Shown: piece after piece, positions 55,449-64,000 of the stretch
Numbering within the stretch: the first letter of the stretch is position 1
Layout of the letters: every line of letters starts with the position of its first letter
Assembly: GCA_947652605.1 (NCBI GenBank)
Contig: OX393577.1
Location: forward strand, 49,761,494 to 49,825,493
Source of the DNA: Elmis aenea
Lineage: Eukaryota; Arthropoda; Insecta; Coleoptera; Elmidae
DNA length: 64,000 bases
Reading direction: 5' to 3'
Program-made: the position numbers and the translations under genes
The notes under the pieces: model-generated
The model's database searches: none
What the model saw: the letters and a program-made list of their open reading frames with translations, nothing else
What the model was told of the DNA's origin: nothing

Positions 55449-57046
55449 GAGTATGCGGCCCGAGTGTAGTTTGCGGCCCGAGAGTCGTTTGCGGCCCGGG
55501 TGTAGTTTGTGGCCCGGGAGTAGTTTGCAGGCCGGAAGTCCTTTGCGACCCGGGAGTGGTTTGCGGCCCAGGAGTAGTTTGCAGCCCGGGTGTAGTTTGT
55601 GGCCAGGCTTCGTTTGTAGCTCGGGATTCGTTTACGGGCCGGGAATCGTTTTCGTCCCGGGAGTCGTTTGCGGCCCGGAAGTAGTTTGCAACCCGGTCGA
55701 AGTTTGCGGCCCAGGAGTACTTTGCGGCCCGGGAGTAGTTTGCTGCCCGAGTGTAGTTTGCGGCCCAGGAGTAGTTTGCAGCCCGGGGGTAGTTTGCGGC
55801 CCAGGAGTAGTTTGCTGCCTGAGTGTAGTTTGCGGCCCAGGAGTAGTTTGCAGCCCGGGAGTCGTTTTCAGTCCGGGAGTAGTTTGCGGCCCAGGAGTGG
55901 TTTGCTGCTTGGGAGTATTTTGCGGCCCGAGTGTTGTTTGCAGCCCGGGAGTAGTTTGCGGCGCGGGAGTCGTTGGCGACCCGAGAGTCTTTTGCGGCCC
56001 GATTGTAGTTTGCAGCATGGGAGTAGTTTGGGCCCTGGAGTCGTTTGCGGCTCGGGAGTAGTTTGCGGCCCGGGAGTCGTTTGCAGCCAGGATGTCGTTT
56101 ATAGCCCGGAAGTCGTTTGCAGCCCGCGAGTCGATTGCGGCTCGGAAGTTGTTTGCGGCCCGAGTTTAGTTTGCAGCCCGGGAGTCGTTTGCAGCCCGGT
56201 AGTCTTTTGCGGCCGGGAGTTGTTTGCAGCCCGGGAGTAGTTTGCGGACCGAGTGTAGTTTGCAGCACGGGAGTAGTTTGCGACCCGGGAGTCGTTTGCG
56301 GCCCAGGAGTAGTTTGCAGCCCGGGTGTAGTTTGTGGCCAGGCTTCGTTTGTAGCTCGGGATTCGTTTACGGGCCGGGAATCGTTTTCGTCCCGGGAGTC
56401 GTTTGCGGCCCGGAAGTAGTCTGCAACCCGGTCGAAGTTTGCGGTCCGGGAGTACTTTGCGGCCCGGGAGTAGTTTGCTGCCCGAGTGTAGTTTGCGGCC
56501 CAGGAGTAGTTTGCAGCCCGGGGGTCGTTTGCGGCTCGGGAGTAGTTTGCGGCTAGGGAGTTGTTTGCGGCTCGGGTGTCGTTTGCGGCCCGGGAGTCGT
56601 TTGCGGCCTGAGAGTCGTTTGCAGTCCGGGAGTAGTTTGCAGCTCGGGAGTTGTTTGCGGCTCGGGAGTCGTTTGCGACCCGGGAGTCGTTTGCGGCCCA
56701 GGAGTCGTTTCCGGCCCAGAAGTCGTTTGTGGCCCAGGAGTCGTATGCGGCTCGGGAGTAGTTTGCGGCCCAGGAGTAGTTTGCACCCGGAAAATGTTTG
56801 CGGCTCGTGGGTCGTTTGCAGCCCGGTAGTCGTTTGCCGCCCGATATTCTTTTGCGGCCTGTGAGTCATTTGGAGCCCGAGAGTCGTTTGCGGCTGGGGA
56901 GTAGTTTGCAGCCCGGGAGTCGTTTGCAGGCCAGAAGTTGTTTGCGGCCCGGGAGTCATTTGCGGCCCAGGAGTCGTTTGCGGCCTGGGAGTCGTTTGCG
57001 GACTGGGAGTAGTTTGCAGCTTGGGAGTCGTTTGCGGCCCGGGAGT
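55449..57046. repeat. 18-bp GC-rich minisatellite, block 2, about 89 units
   Basis: Same 18-bp unit, with substitutions concentrated at the GCGGC/GCAGC and TAG/TCG positions. Bases 55580-55800 recur almost exactly at about 56290-56515 (both include GTGGCCAGGCTTCGTTTGTA), so the block grew by segmental duplication as well as unit slippage. Open frames of 100-290 codons on both strands arise because the unit has no stop in most frames; they are not genes. Confidence 0.93.
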
Positions 57047-57200
57047 GAATTGTACCCGCGGTATCTCCGCCGAGCATGCATAGCGAATTGGTCATGATCG
57101 ATAAAAGTGAATTGTATTCACTTCTCCTCCGCCGAGCATGCAACGCGAGTCGTTTATTATCTAATAATGAAAATTGTACGGGCTCGGTTTTCGTTGAGCG
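57047..57200. repeat. 62-bp satellite units in copy C
   Basis: GTGAATTGTACCCGCGGTAT, CTCCGCCGAGCATGCATAGC, then TGATCGATAAAAGTGAATTG: about two and a half units bridging the 18-bp array and the 3' module. Confidence 0.78.
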
Positions 57201-57332
57201 CTTCGAGATTTATCGGTGTTTTTATTTTGACGCATAGAACTTGGACGCAAAAGAGTTAGGCCAGATACAGGTATTTCTATGGTCTCGGAACGGCGCCGTA
57301 GGCGCCCCAGTAGGCCCGTTAGGGCCTGCTGG

Positions 57333-57830
57333 TTACTTTGTATACTAGTGAAGATTCGCCCGTTTGCCCCGATCCAAATTAAAAATCGAAAAACTGTACG
57401 CAAAAATACGGGCTTTGCTTTAAAAAACGTACGAAAGAACGATCTAGCTCTGTGCCGAGTTTCATTACGGTAGCTCGGACGATGGAAACGCTATCTGCGA
57501 AAAACCGAAAAAATTAAATCTCTAATGGGTTTTCTATGTAAAATGGATGTTTCGATCGGTCGACAAACTTGAGTGACGGCATTTAGCTCCTCGTACCGCG
57601 AAAACGGGATCTCGACCGTTCAAATTTTCACTGGACGTGTCTTTCGAGTGGGTAAATGCATCCTGAAAATTTCAGCCCAATCTGACCAGCCGTTTTTCTG
57701 TTTTCACGATTTTTCATTTTTTCGATCGTTCACGGCACGGCGCATTACATATGATAAGCTATCACGGCCGGGCAGTGCAGTGACGAGTAGTTTTGTACGC
57801 TTTGACCGTGCAAGAACATCTATGTGACTA
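57333..57830 (+). mobile_element. Diverged fourth 5' module
   Basis: AAATTAAAAATCGAAAAACT followed by GTACGC and TTTGCTTTAAAAAACGTACGAAAGAACGA match the 5' modules at 44990, 49190 and 54060. Also shared is TTCAGCCCAATCTGACCAGCCG, compared with TTCAGCCGAATCTGATAAGC in the others. The TCCCCTATATAATAAAAG start is replaced by TTACTTTGTATACTAG. No matching 3' module is found afterwards. Confidence 0.5.
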
Positions 57831-58370
57831 TATGAGTGAAATTACGTTTTAATTACTGTTAAATACAATTGACAATATCATTATTTACGTGCTCGCTGAT
57901 GTCACAACAGAACATATGGAATTAATTACAACCACAGAAATTACGACAAGTGAAAAGTGAAAACCGTTCTTGAAAGATGCCTATGTATGAACAGATCTGA
58001 GTAAAAAGTTTGCAGTTTTGCCGGAATGTTAACAGGTGATATTCTGAAAGTGGGTGATGTGGCATATTTAATTGTTTAAAATTATTTTTAGATTGTCGGC
58101 GAATGTATGAATGTTAATTATTTCCGATTAATTTATTGACAGTCCGTATACTCTGTTTTGTTTACATGTGAAGTTGCAGCCAAGCGACAGGGTTCAACTA
58201 CGAGGTTTGCAGCCCCCTATACACTAACGCTTAATAATTTATAGGTAATGGGTATGAATGATTCATTTGTTTTAATAAGTTATTTGAATTTTTCACTTCG
58301 TAACTAAACAGCTGTTTTATTGCAGGTATGTTTTCAGAATTTCAAGTGAGAAGCGATTTTTTTAACAAGC
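57831..58370. other. Gene-free spacer
   Basis: No feature recognised. It lies directly before the PIF/Harbinger pseudogene and may be that element's 5' non-coding part; no terminus was found. Confidence 0.4.
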
Positions 58371-58995
58371 AGTCATGTGTGTGCTTCAAGTACGGAGGAT
58401 GAAATATTATTAACTCTTATAAAATACAGGCACGATTTTTATTACCAAACGTTACCAATGATGTTTGATGTAGACAATAGGAATAGGGTTATAACTTTTT
58501 GGACTAATCATATATATTCTAAATTAAAAACTTTAGATTTTCTGTCTATAACACGAAAAAGATCGTAGCTTGAGTACGATTTTATTATAGACTGCACAGA
58601 AATTCTGATGGCAAGAAATCAAGATACGATAATTCAACAAGCAACTTTTTCAACTTATAAAAATACAAATACGTTTAAAGTGTTAGTTGGCTATACGGAA
58701 TATTGCTCATGTCTCTGACGTTAATGGTAGTAGTACGCCAGATAGAGTTGGTGGAAAAATGTGGTTTCTAAGAGGTCTTAAAAAAAGGACAGTTTAGTTT
58801 AGCAGATAGAGGTTTTGATTATGTGATCTGCTAGCGAGTAAAGAAGTTCATCTCAATATCCAACCATTTTAAATGAAAAAACAACTGCCTGAACAAGATG
58901 TTTGCAAAACTAGAGCCATAGCAAATCGTCGAATTTTAATTGAACAAATTAATGGATTGGCAATTTTTTTTAATTATAGTACATAAAATGCCAAC
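58371..58995 (+). pseudogene. PIF/Harbinger-type (DDE_Tnp_4) transposase pseudogene
   Basis: A first frame (58377-58568) reads STEDEILLTLIKYRHDFYYQ, then VITFWTNHIYSKLKTLDF: the helix-turn-helix that precedes the catalytic domain. After a stop come FIIDCTEILMARNQDTIIQQ and ATFSTYKNTNTFKVLVGYT, holding the first catalytic Asp (DCTE) and the S-YK-x-x-NT-x-K-x-L block. Further on come SLADRGFDYVI (second Asp, ADRGF) and KTRAIANRRILIEQINGLAI (third catalytic region, where V/I-E-x-x-(I)-G-x-(I/L)K is expected). Blocks are in correct order and spacing but separated by stops and frameshifts. Confidence 0.78.
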
Positions 58996-59332
58996 ACATA
59001 TGGCCATTGATTAATTAAACTGTGTACTATTGTTTAATGTTAACATCTTCCAAAAATTCAATTGTAAAACAATAATTATTTAATATTTTTGTCCTTAACT
59101 ACCCATTACATTAAAGATGAAACAAGTCTCTGATTAAATAAATTTTATTTTGTACGCAGTTATCAAAATGGCAAATAAAATATATAATTCTTAAGTATTT
59201 TACTTTTAATTTAATTTTCTATTTTGTAAATGCCCTATATTTAAATTGAGAAATAAATAAACTCAGAAGGAACATGGTTTTTATTCACCTACCATAAAAA
59301 AAACAGCTTGTATTGACTATAGCAGTGTTTCT
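58996..59332. other. Gene-free spacer
   Basis: AT-rich; nothing recognised. Confidence 0.45.
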
Positions 59333-59412
59333 TAAACTGTGGTTTCGCGAGAATTTTATTTTGGGTCGCAAAACATATTGAAACTATTAATAAGGTTTTT
59401 GTTTATTTAACC
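59333..59412. mobile_element. hAT-type left end
   Basis: CAGTGTTTCTTAAACTGTGG, then TTTCGCGAGAATTTTATTTT and GGGTCGCAAAA, the common CAGTG-TTCTTAAACTGTGGGTCGCG form of hAT MITE ends. No right partner; the next element begins directly after. Confidence 0.5.
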
Positions 59413-59898
59413 CAGGGGTTTGTAGCAGTCCAATTTTTTAGTTGCTTCGCTCCGGCATCAAGATGCCTGCTCCAGCTCCGCTCCGTGCTCCAGATATTAA
59501 TAAAATAAGTTTTTTTATTTAATAATTTGTTTTTTAGAACAAAGCTAAAATTTTATGAGATATGTGGAAATGGACCAAAAATTACAATATTTGACCCTAA
59601 GAAACAAAGGAAGTTAAATAAATGAACAAATTATTGATCTACAAATGTTAAAATTACAAAAAAAAGTTCTTTAAATTTTGCAAAATTCAAATACAAAATA
59701 ATGAAAATTAATATTCAGAAAAGTTACATTACAATAAATTTACTTCGAAAAAATCAAATTTAGTTTATTTATAGTTTTATTAAATACTATATCCATGAGA
59801 AAAATTCATTAAAAAAAAAAAATTGTAGTTTATAATAGTAAAGTGGAGCAATCAAAATTATTTGCTCCGTGCTCCGCTCCCGCTCCGGGCAAAAACCC
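59413..59898. mobile_element. GGGTTTG-ended MITE, right end truncated
   Basis: CAGGGGTTTGTAGCAGTCCAA, then TTGCTTCGCTCCGGCATCAA parallels 33634-34035. On the right the match runs through TGCTCCGCTCCCGCTCCGGG and CAAAAACCCATTG and stops at about 59898, lacking the final GCTCCAAACCCCTGG. Confidence 0.6.
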
Positions 59899-60165
59899 AT
59901 TGACATTGACTTTCGACGGGTACTGTACGTATGAAAAAAAAGTTCGACTGCAACTGACGCGAAATGAAATAATTGGAAATTTTGGGGTTGCAAAAAAAAC
60001 GTGAACAAATTGTTTCCTTTGATTGCGCTTTGGAGCACTCCAAATCGCGATGTATTTTAGGGTAAACGGACGGACAGTTGAGGGGTGGCTTTTGAACGTG
60101 GCCGTGTATCTTATGTACAGGGTGCGCAGACAGAGGTGGCTCACAAAAAAGCGTTCTACATATCG
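59899..60165. other. Unassigned sequence before 18-bp block 3
   Basis: No gene. TGTACAGGGTGCGCAGACAG at 60114 is a CAGGGTG-type motif preceded by TA, possibly a transposon end, but no partner was seen. Confidence 0.35.
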
Positions 60166-60480
60166 ATATCCCGGGAGTCCTTTGCGGACCCGGGAGTCGT
60201 TTGCGGCCCAAGAGTAGTTTGCGGTCCGGGAGTCGCTTGCGGCATGGGAGACGTTTGCAGCCCGGGAGATGTTTGCGACCCGGGAGTCGTTGGCGGCCCG
60301 GGAGTCGTTTACGGCCCGGGAGTCGTTTGCAGCCTGGGAGTCGTTTGCGGCCCGGGAGTGGTTTGCGGCCCAGGAGTAGTTTGTGGCCCGGGAGTCGTTT
60401 GTGGCCCGGGAGTAGTTTGCGATCCGGGAGTAGTTTGCGGCCCGGGAGTCGTTTGCGGCCCGAAAGTCGTTTTCGGCTTG
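60166..60480. repeat. 18-bp GC-rich minisatellite, block 3
   Basis: About 17 units of GCGGCCCGGGAGTCGTTT, starting after ATATCGATATCCCGGGAGTC and ending TTTTCGGCTTGAGA. Not inside a recognisable Helitron-like copy. Confidence 0.92.
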
Positions 60481-60857
60481 AGATAACTTAACGCGCTTAG
60501 CCCCCGCCGAGCGCGAGGCGTTTGTTGTTGATTAAAGATAATTGTACGCGTTTGCTTTCTCCAAGCACTCAGCGCGAGTCGTTTATGATCGATAAAAAAA
60601 ACTTATAGCGTTTAGCTCCCATCGAGCGATAAAAGAGAATTGTACCCGTTTTTCTTCTCCGAGCGCGCATCGTATCTGATTGATAAAAGAGAACTTAACG
60701 CACTTAGCCCCCGCCGATTAAAGATAATTGGACCCGTTTGCCTACTCAGATTAGTCCATGAACGATAAAACAAAACTTAACGCGCTTAGCTCCCATCGAG
60801 CACGCAGCGAGAGTCGTCTGCGAGCAATACAAGGGAATTGTATCCGTTTGCCTTCTG
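60481..60857. repeat. Diverged 62-bp satellite units
   Basis: GATAAA-(A)-GA-(G/T)AA then TTAACGCGCTTAGC(C/T)CCC, and GAATTGTACCCGTTT units alternate with CGAGCGCG motifs; five or six poorly conserved units between two 18-bp blocks. Confidence 0.65.
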
Positions 60858-61938
60858 GGAGTAGTTTGCAGCCTGGGAATCATTTGCCATCCGGGAGTAG
60901 TTTGCGGCCCGGGAGTCGTTTGCGGCCCGAGAGTCGTTTGCAGCCAGGAAATCGTTTGCGACCCGGGAGTCGTTTGCGGCCCGGGAGCCGTTTGCAGCCC
61001 GGGAGTCGTTTGCAGTCCGGGAGTCGTTTGCAGCTCGGGAGTCGTTTGCGGCCTGGGAGTCGTTTGCGACCTGGGAGTCGTTTGCAGCCCGGGAGTTGTT
61101 TGCGGCCCTGGAGTTGTTTGCGGCTCGGGAGTCGTTTGCAGCCCGGGAGTTGTTTGCGGCCCGGGAGTCGTTTGCGCCCCGAGAGTCGTTTGCGGCCCGG
61201 GAGTAATTGCAGCCCGGGAGTAGTTTGCGGCCCTGGAGTTGTTTGCGGCTCGGGAGTCGTTTGCGTCCCGGGAGTCGTTTGCGGCCCAGGAGTCGTTTCC
61301 GGCCCGGCAGTCGTTTGTGGCCCGGGAGTCGTATGCGGCCCGGGAGTAGTTTGCGGCCCAAGAGGAGTTTGCACCCGGAAAATGTTTGCGGCCCAGGAGT
61401 CGTTCTCAGCCCGATAGTCGTTTGTAGTCCGATATTCTTTTGCAGCCCAGGAGTCATTTGCGGCACGGTAGTCGTTTGCAGCCCGGGAGTCGTTTGCAGC
61501 TCGGGAGTCGTTTGCGGCCTGGGAGTCGTTTGCGATCTGGGAGTCGTTTGCGGCCCAAATCGTTTGCGGCCCGGGAGTAGTTTGCGGCCCGGGAGTTGTT
61601 TGCGGCTTGGGAGTCGTTTGCGTCCCGGGAGTCGTTTGCGGGCCAGGATTCGTTTTCGGCCCGGAAGTTGTTTGTGGCCCGGGAGTCGTATGCGGCCTGG
61701 GAGTAGTTTGCGGCCCAGGAGGAATTTGCACCCGGAAAATGTTTGCGGCCCAGGAGTCGTTTGCAGCCCGGTAGTCGTTTGCGGCCCAGTAGTCATTTGC
61801 AGTCCGAGAGTCGTTTGCGGCTGGGGAGTAGTTTGCAGCCCGGGAGTCGTTTGCATGCCAGGAGTCGTTTGCGGCCCGGAAGTCGTTTGCGGCCCGGGAG
61901 TAGTTTGCAGCTCGGGAGTCATTTGCGGCTTAGGAGTG
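60857..61938. repeat. 18-bp GC-rich minisatellite, block 4, about 60 units
   Basis: Same unit. An internal duplication is visible: GGAGGAATTTGCACCCGGAA, then AATGTTTGCGGCCCAGGAGT at 61718-61757 resembles 61361-61400, and block 2 has a relative near 56775. Exits into a 62-bp unit as GGAGTGAATTGTACCCGCG, the same junction as at 57043. Confidence 0.92.
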
Positions 61939-62078
61939 AATTGTACCCGCGTTATCCCCGCCGAGCATGCATTGCGAATTGTCTATGATCGATAAAAGTG
62001 AATTGTATTCGTTTTCCCTCCGCCGAGCATGCAACGCGAGTCGTCTATTATCTATTAATGAAAATTGTACGGGCTAAA
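61939..62078. repeat. 62-bp satellite units
   Basis: GAATTGTACCCGCGTTATCC, CCGCCGAGCATGCATTGCGA, ATGATCGATAAAAGTGAATT, CTCCGCCGAGCATGCAACGC: about two units, ending CTATTATCTATTAATGAAAA before unrelated sequence. Confidence 0.78.
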
Positions 62079-63636
62079 ATATAGGTACCCAAAATATTTG
62101 TGCAATTAGGGGTTTAAATTGCATTTGTCTTAAAATTATTCAAAGAGCCAGAATAAATTGTGGCACATCGAACTGTTTACCGTTTTTTCCTCTACCTACG
62201 ATACGGTTTTTTACAGTTTAACCTTCTCGGACCTGGTGTCCATTACAATGGCTACAGTTCATATGCATATTGTAAATAACTTTGTAGTATGTTTTTTTTT
62301 GTTCCACATGAGTTTTTAATGAACGGTAGAATAGTGTTATAGACTTTAAATGAAATCTATCAAAACTCAGCCGCATTATGGTTGCAATTTATTTTAAGGA
62401 CTGACGTTGATACGAGATGTCAGTTGAGTGGTGTTAATTTGAATTTTTTGTTGTTTAAGCTACGGATTTTTGTTATTTGTGAAAAACTGTTCTTAAGAAA
62501 AATCGCCGTAATTTTTTAAAATCATTTTTGTCCCGCGGGACCTAATGTGATATCTGCTCAAGACCCAATGGCCATCACAAAAGACATGTGAAAAATCCAT
62601 GTAAATAAAAATTAAAAAAATTAAAAAAATATGAATTACGTTACTTATAACCTAAATAATATACTCAAAATCCAGAATATTTTTTTTAAGCCTCAAAGTT
62701 AATTCAGGTCTGAAGTGAAGAGGTTAAACGTGGACAGTTATTTGCCGAGTAATTAACGATTTTTTGGAGGTCTGCAATGTGATTTGTGTTATTTTTGCTA
62801 CGGTGAAGTGAATTTGTTTTAGCGCTCGCTCGGCAACTTTGAAAACCCTCTGATTTAATTTTTTACCAAGGTGGTGTATCACTTTGGATTCATCATGCTT
62901 TTCCCTACAGGTTAGTATAAAATTTTCTATGTTTCGAGTTATATCATGAGAATACATCGCCTTTGATGAGTGACATTTGAAATATAACCTAGAAATACAA
63001 AATGTCAAAAGTCAGTATTGCAAACTTAAAACTGAACAGTGAAATTCCCTAAATAAGCGTGAAGTTGGCAGCGAATGTTACGTTACGTACAAAATTGCGT
63101 AGGTGATTTGAATTGACCATAATGTTGACGTTTCAAAATCTTCAATGTCAGTAGTCACTTCGGCAACCATAACATGGAAAAATTAAAACTCGTAAATTAC
63201 ACAAAAGTTGTACACGCATAGCAAAACTTAATTTTAGGTAAACGAAATTTAGACGTTATAATACAAAAAAAAACAGTTCTGAACTTCTGAACATACAATA
63301 TGTGCTCTATTGTTTCACTTCCGGTTTCGTTGAACTTTGTTATTTCTAATAGAACACCCCGTATAATTTTACGATTTAGGAATAGGGAATCTATTATTTT
63401 GAATACAACAGCACTGTTTTCGTTAATTTTTATAACCTCAAATAATTTTTGTCTAAAAATTAAATGTTTTATTAAGTGTGCTGTGACCTACATAAATTGA
63501 ATATTAATGTGTCAACAAGTGTTCAAAAAACGTTTTTGTAAATTTGAACTGACATTTGGTTCAAGTCCAGCATCTACAGCCTGTTTCGGTCAAATGTTGA
63601 CAACGATTCGGCCTTACCTCAATTCGAAAACGGTTC
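62079..63636. other. Gene-free stretch
   Basis: Nothing recognised in either strand. Open frames of 60-95 codons match no family. Moderately AT-rich. Confidence 0.5.
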
Positions 63637-63745
63637 GAGAATTCCATGTAGTCGCTGTTGTCGAGCGCGAAGCGCGAGTCGACTCTGATTGATAAAAGAG
63701 AATTCCACGTAGCCGCTGTTGTCGAGCGCGAAGCTCGTGTCGTTT
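63637..63745. repeat. Two units of a CGAGCGCGAAGCGCGAG satellite
   Basis: GAATTCCA-(T/C)-GTAG-(T/C)-CGCTGTTGTCG, then AGCGCGAAGCGCGAGTCG occurs twice, with TGATTGATAAAAGAGAATTC between. It is a relative of the 62-bp units. CGAGCGCGAAGCGCGAG-type motifs are common in insect Helitron 3' regions (general knowledge). Confidence 0.7.
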
Positions 63746-63753
63746 ATCTATCT

Positions 63754-64000
63754 TCTATATATATATAAAAGAGCTTGTTTGTTTGTGTGTTTGTTTGTTT
63801 GTGTGTTTGTTCGCTATGGAATCCTAGGTCCGTTGACCGATCGGGACCAAATTTTGCACGGTTACTATTTAGGACCCGACGGATCAAACGCCGTATAAAT
63901 AACGGCCGGAAATGCCCGGGAACGACCGGAAACGTCCGCCGGGTGCGAGCGCGGAGCGCGAGTAGTCTGACCAAATTTTGCACAGTTACTATTTAGGACC
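63754..64000 (+). mobile_element. Helitron-like 5' end running off the window
   Basis: TCTATATATATATAAAAGAG is followed by (GTTTGTTTGTGT)n and CGCTATGGAATCCTAGGTCC, TTGACCGATCGGGACCAAAT. This start form is typical of Helitron 5' ends in insects. ACCAAATTTTGCACGGTTAC at 63847 recurs near the end (63971), separated by a GAGCGCGGAGCGCGAG segment. No coding evidence; the 3' end is outside. Confidence 0.5.

Larger units (their letters stand above)
54020..57332 (+). mobile_element. Helitron-like composite, copy C, with 18-bp arrays
   Basis: Begins TCCCCTATATAATAAAAGAG directly after copy B's CTGG and ends with the same double hairpin and CTGG (57329-57332). The 5' module (54020-54500) runs straight into a truncated 122-bp array (54509-55096), skipping the link segment present in A and B. 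The 18-bp GC-rich arrays (55101-57046) occupy the place of the missing middle. A short 62-bp region (57047-57200) and the 3' module close it. Confidence 0.58.

Noticed and set aside
60786..61922. A 378-codon open frame, and others of 100-290 codons in 55.4-57.1 and 60.1-62.0 kb, reading as QTTPGP-, AANDSR- or RPGSRL-type repeats (mucin- or antifreeze-like)
   Set aside because: The 18-bp unit is a multiple of three and has no stop in most frames on either strand, so several frames stay open at once. Substitutions show no preference for one frame, and starts are arbitrary.
63775..63815. GTTTGTTTGTGTG stretch as an independent microsatellite
   Set aside because: It sits exactly where insect Helitron-like 5' ends carry such a tract, so it is treated as part of that element.

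Overview
The window is AT-rich eukaryotic DNA, almost certainly from an insect. It holds one recognisable host gene with spliceosomal introns, remnants of mariner, pogo, piggyBac, MULE, PIF/Harbinger, hAT, jockey-like and Helitron-like elements, and no bacterial gene organisation. The order cannot be fixed from sequence alone; a large, repeat-loaded genome such as a beetle's would fit.

Host gene: a complete cathepsin B-like cysteine protease lies on the minus strand (27405 down to 19795). It has four exons with consensus splice sites and a 331-residue conceptual product carrying the Cys/His/Asn triad and a His-His occluding loop. Its three introns (2622, 1086 and 2907 bp) are filled with transposon debris.

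Layout: 1-19.8 kb is gene-poor and holds TA-flanked fold-back elements, hAT elements with 8-bp target duplications, a chimeric hAT element carrying the 5' part of a LINE, a mariner remnant and small minisatellites. 19.8-27.4 kb is the cathepsin B gene. 27.4-44.9 kb holds TA-flanked MITEs and palindromes, a pogo-like deletion derivative with hAT insertions, a second mariner remnant, a MULE pseudogene, jockey-like and other LINE reverse-transcriptase fragments, and an inverted LTR-like pair. 44.95-57.3 kb is the most structured part: three head-to-tail Helitron-like composites. They share a 5' TCCCCTATATAATAAAAG start and a 3' end of two GC hairpins plus CTGG. Inside are satellites of about 122 bp, about 62 bp and 18 bp, a perfect 140-bp hairpin MITE, and a palindrome nested in a palindrome. 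57.3-64 kb has a diverged fourth module, a PIF/Harbinger pseudogene, more 18-bp and 62-bp arrays, and another Helitron-like 5' end running off the window.

How parts relate: the 122-bp satellite unit equals the terminal repeat of TA-flanked elements found singly at 20876 and 29286, so the arrays look like expansions of a transposon end. The transposase-like start at 21586 and transposase-like tail at 10657-10716 suggest the CAGGGTG-ended elements derive from IS630/Tc1-mariner type transposons. Apart from cathepsin B no gene appears intact; the long open frames in the 18-bp arrays are by-products of the repeat.
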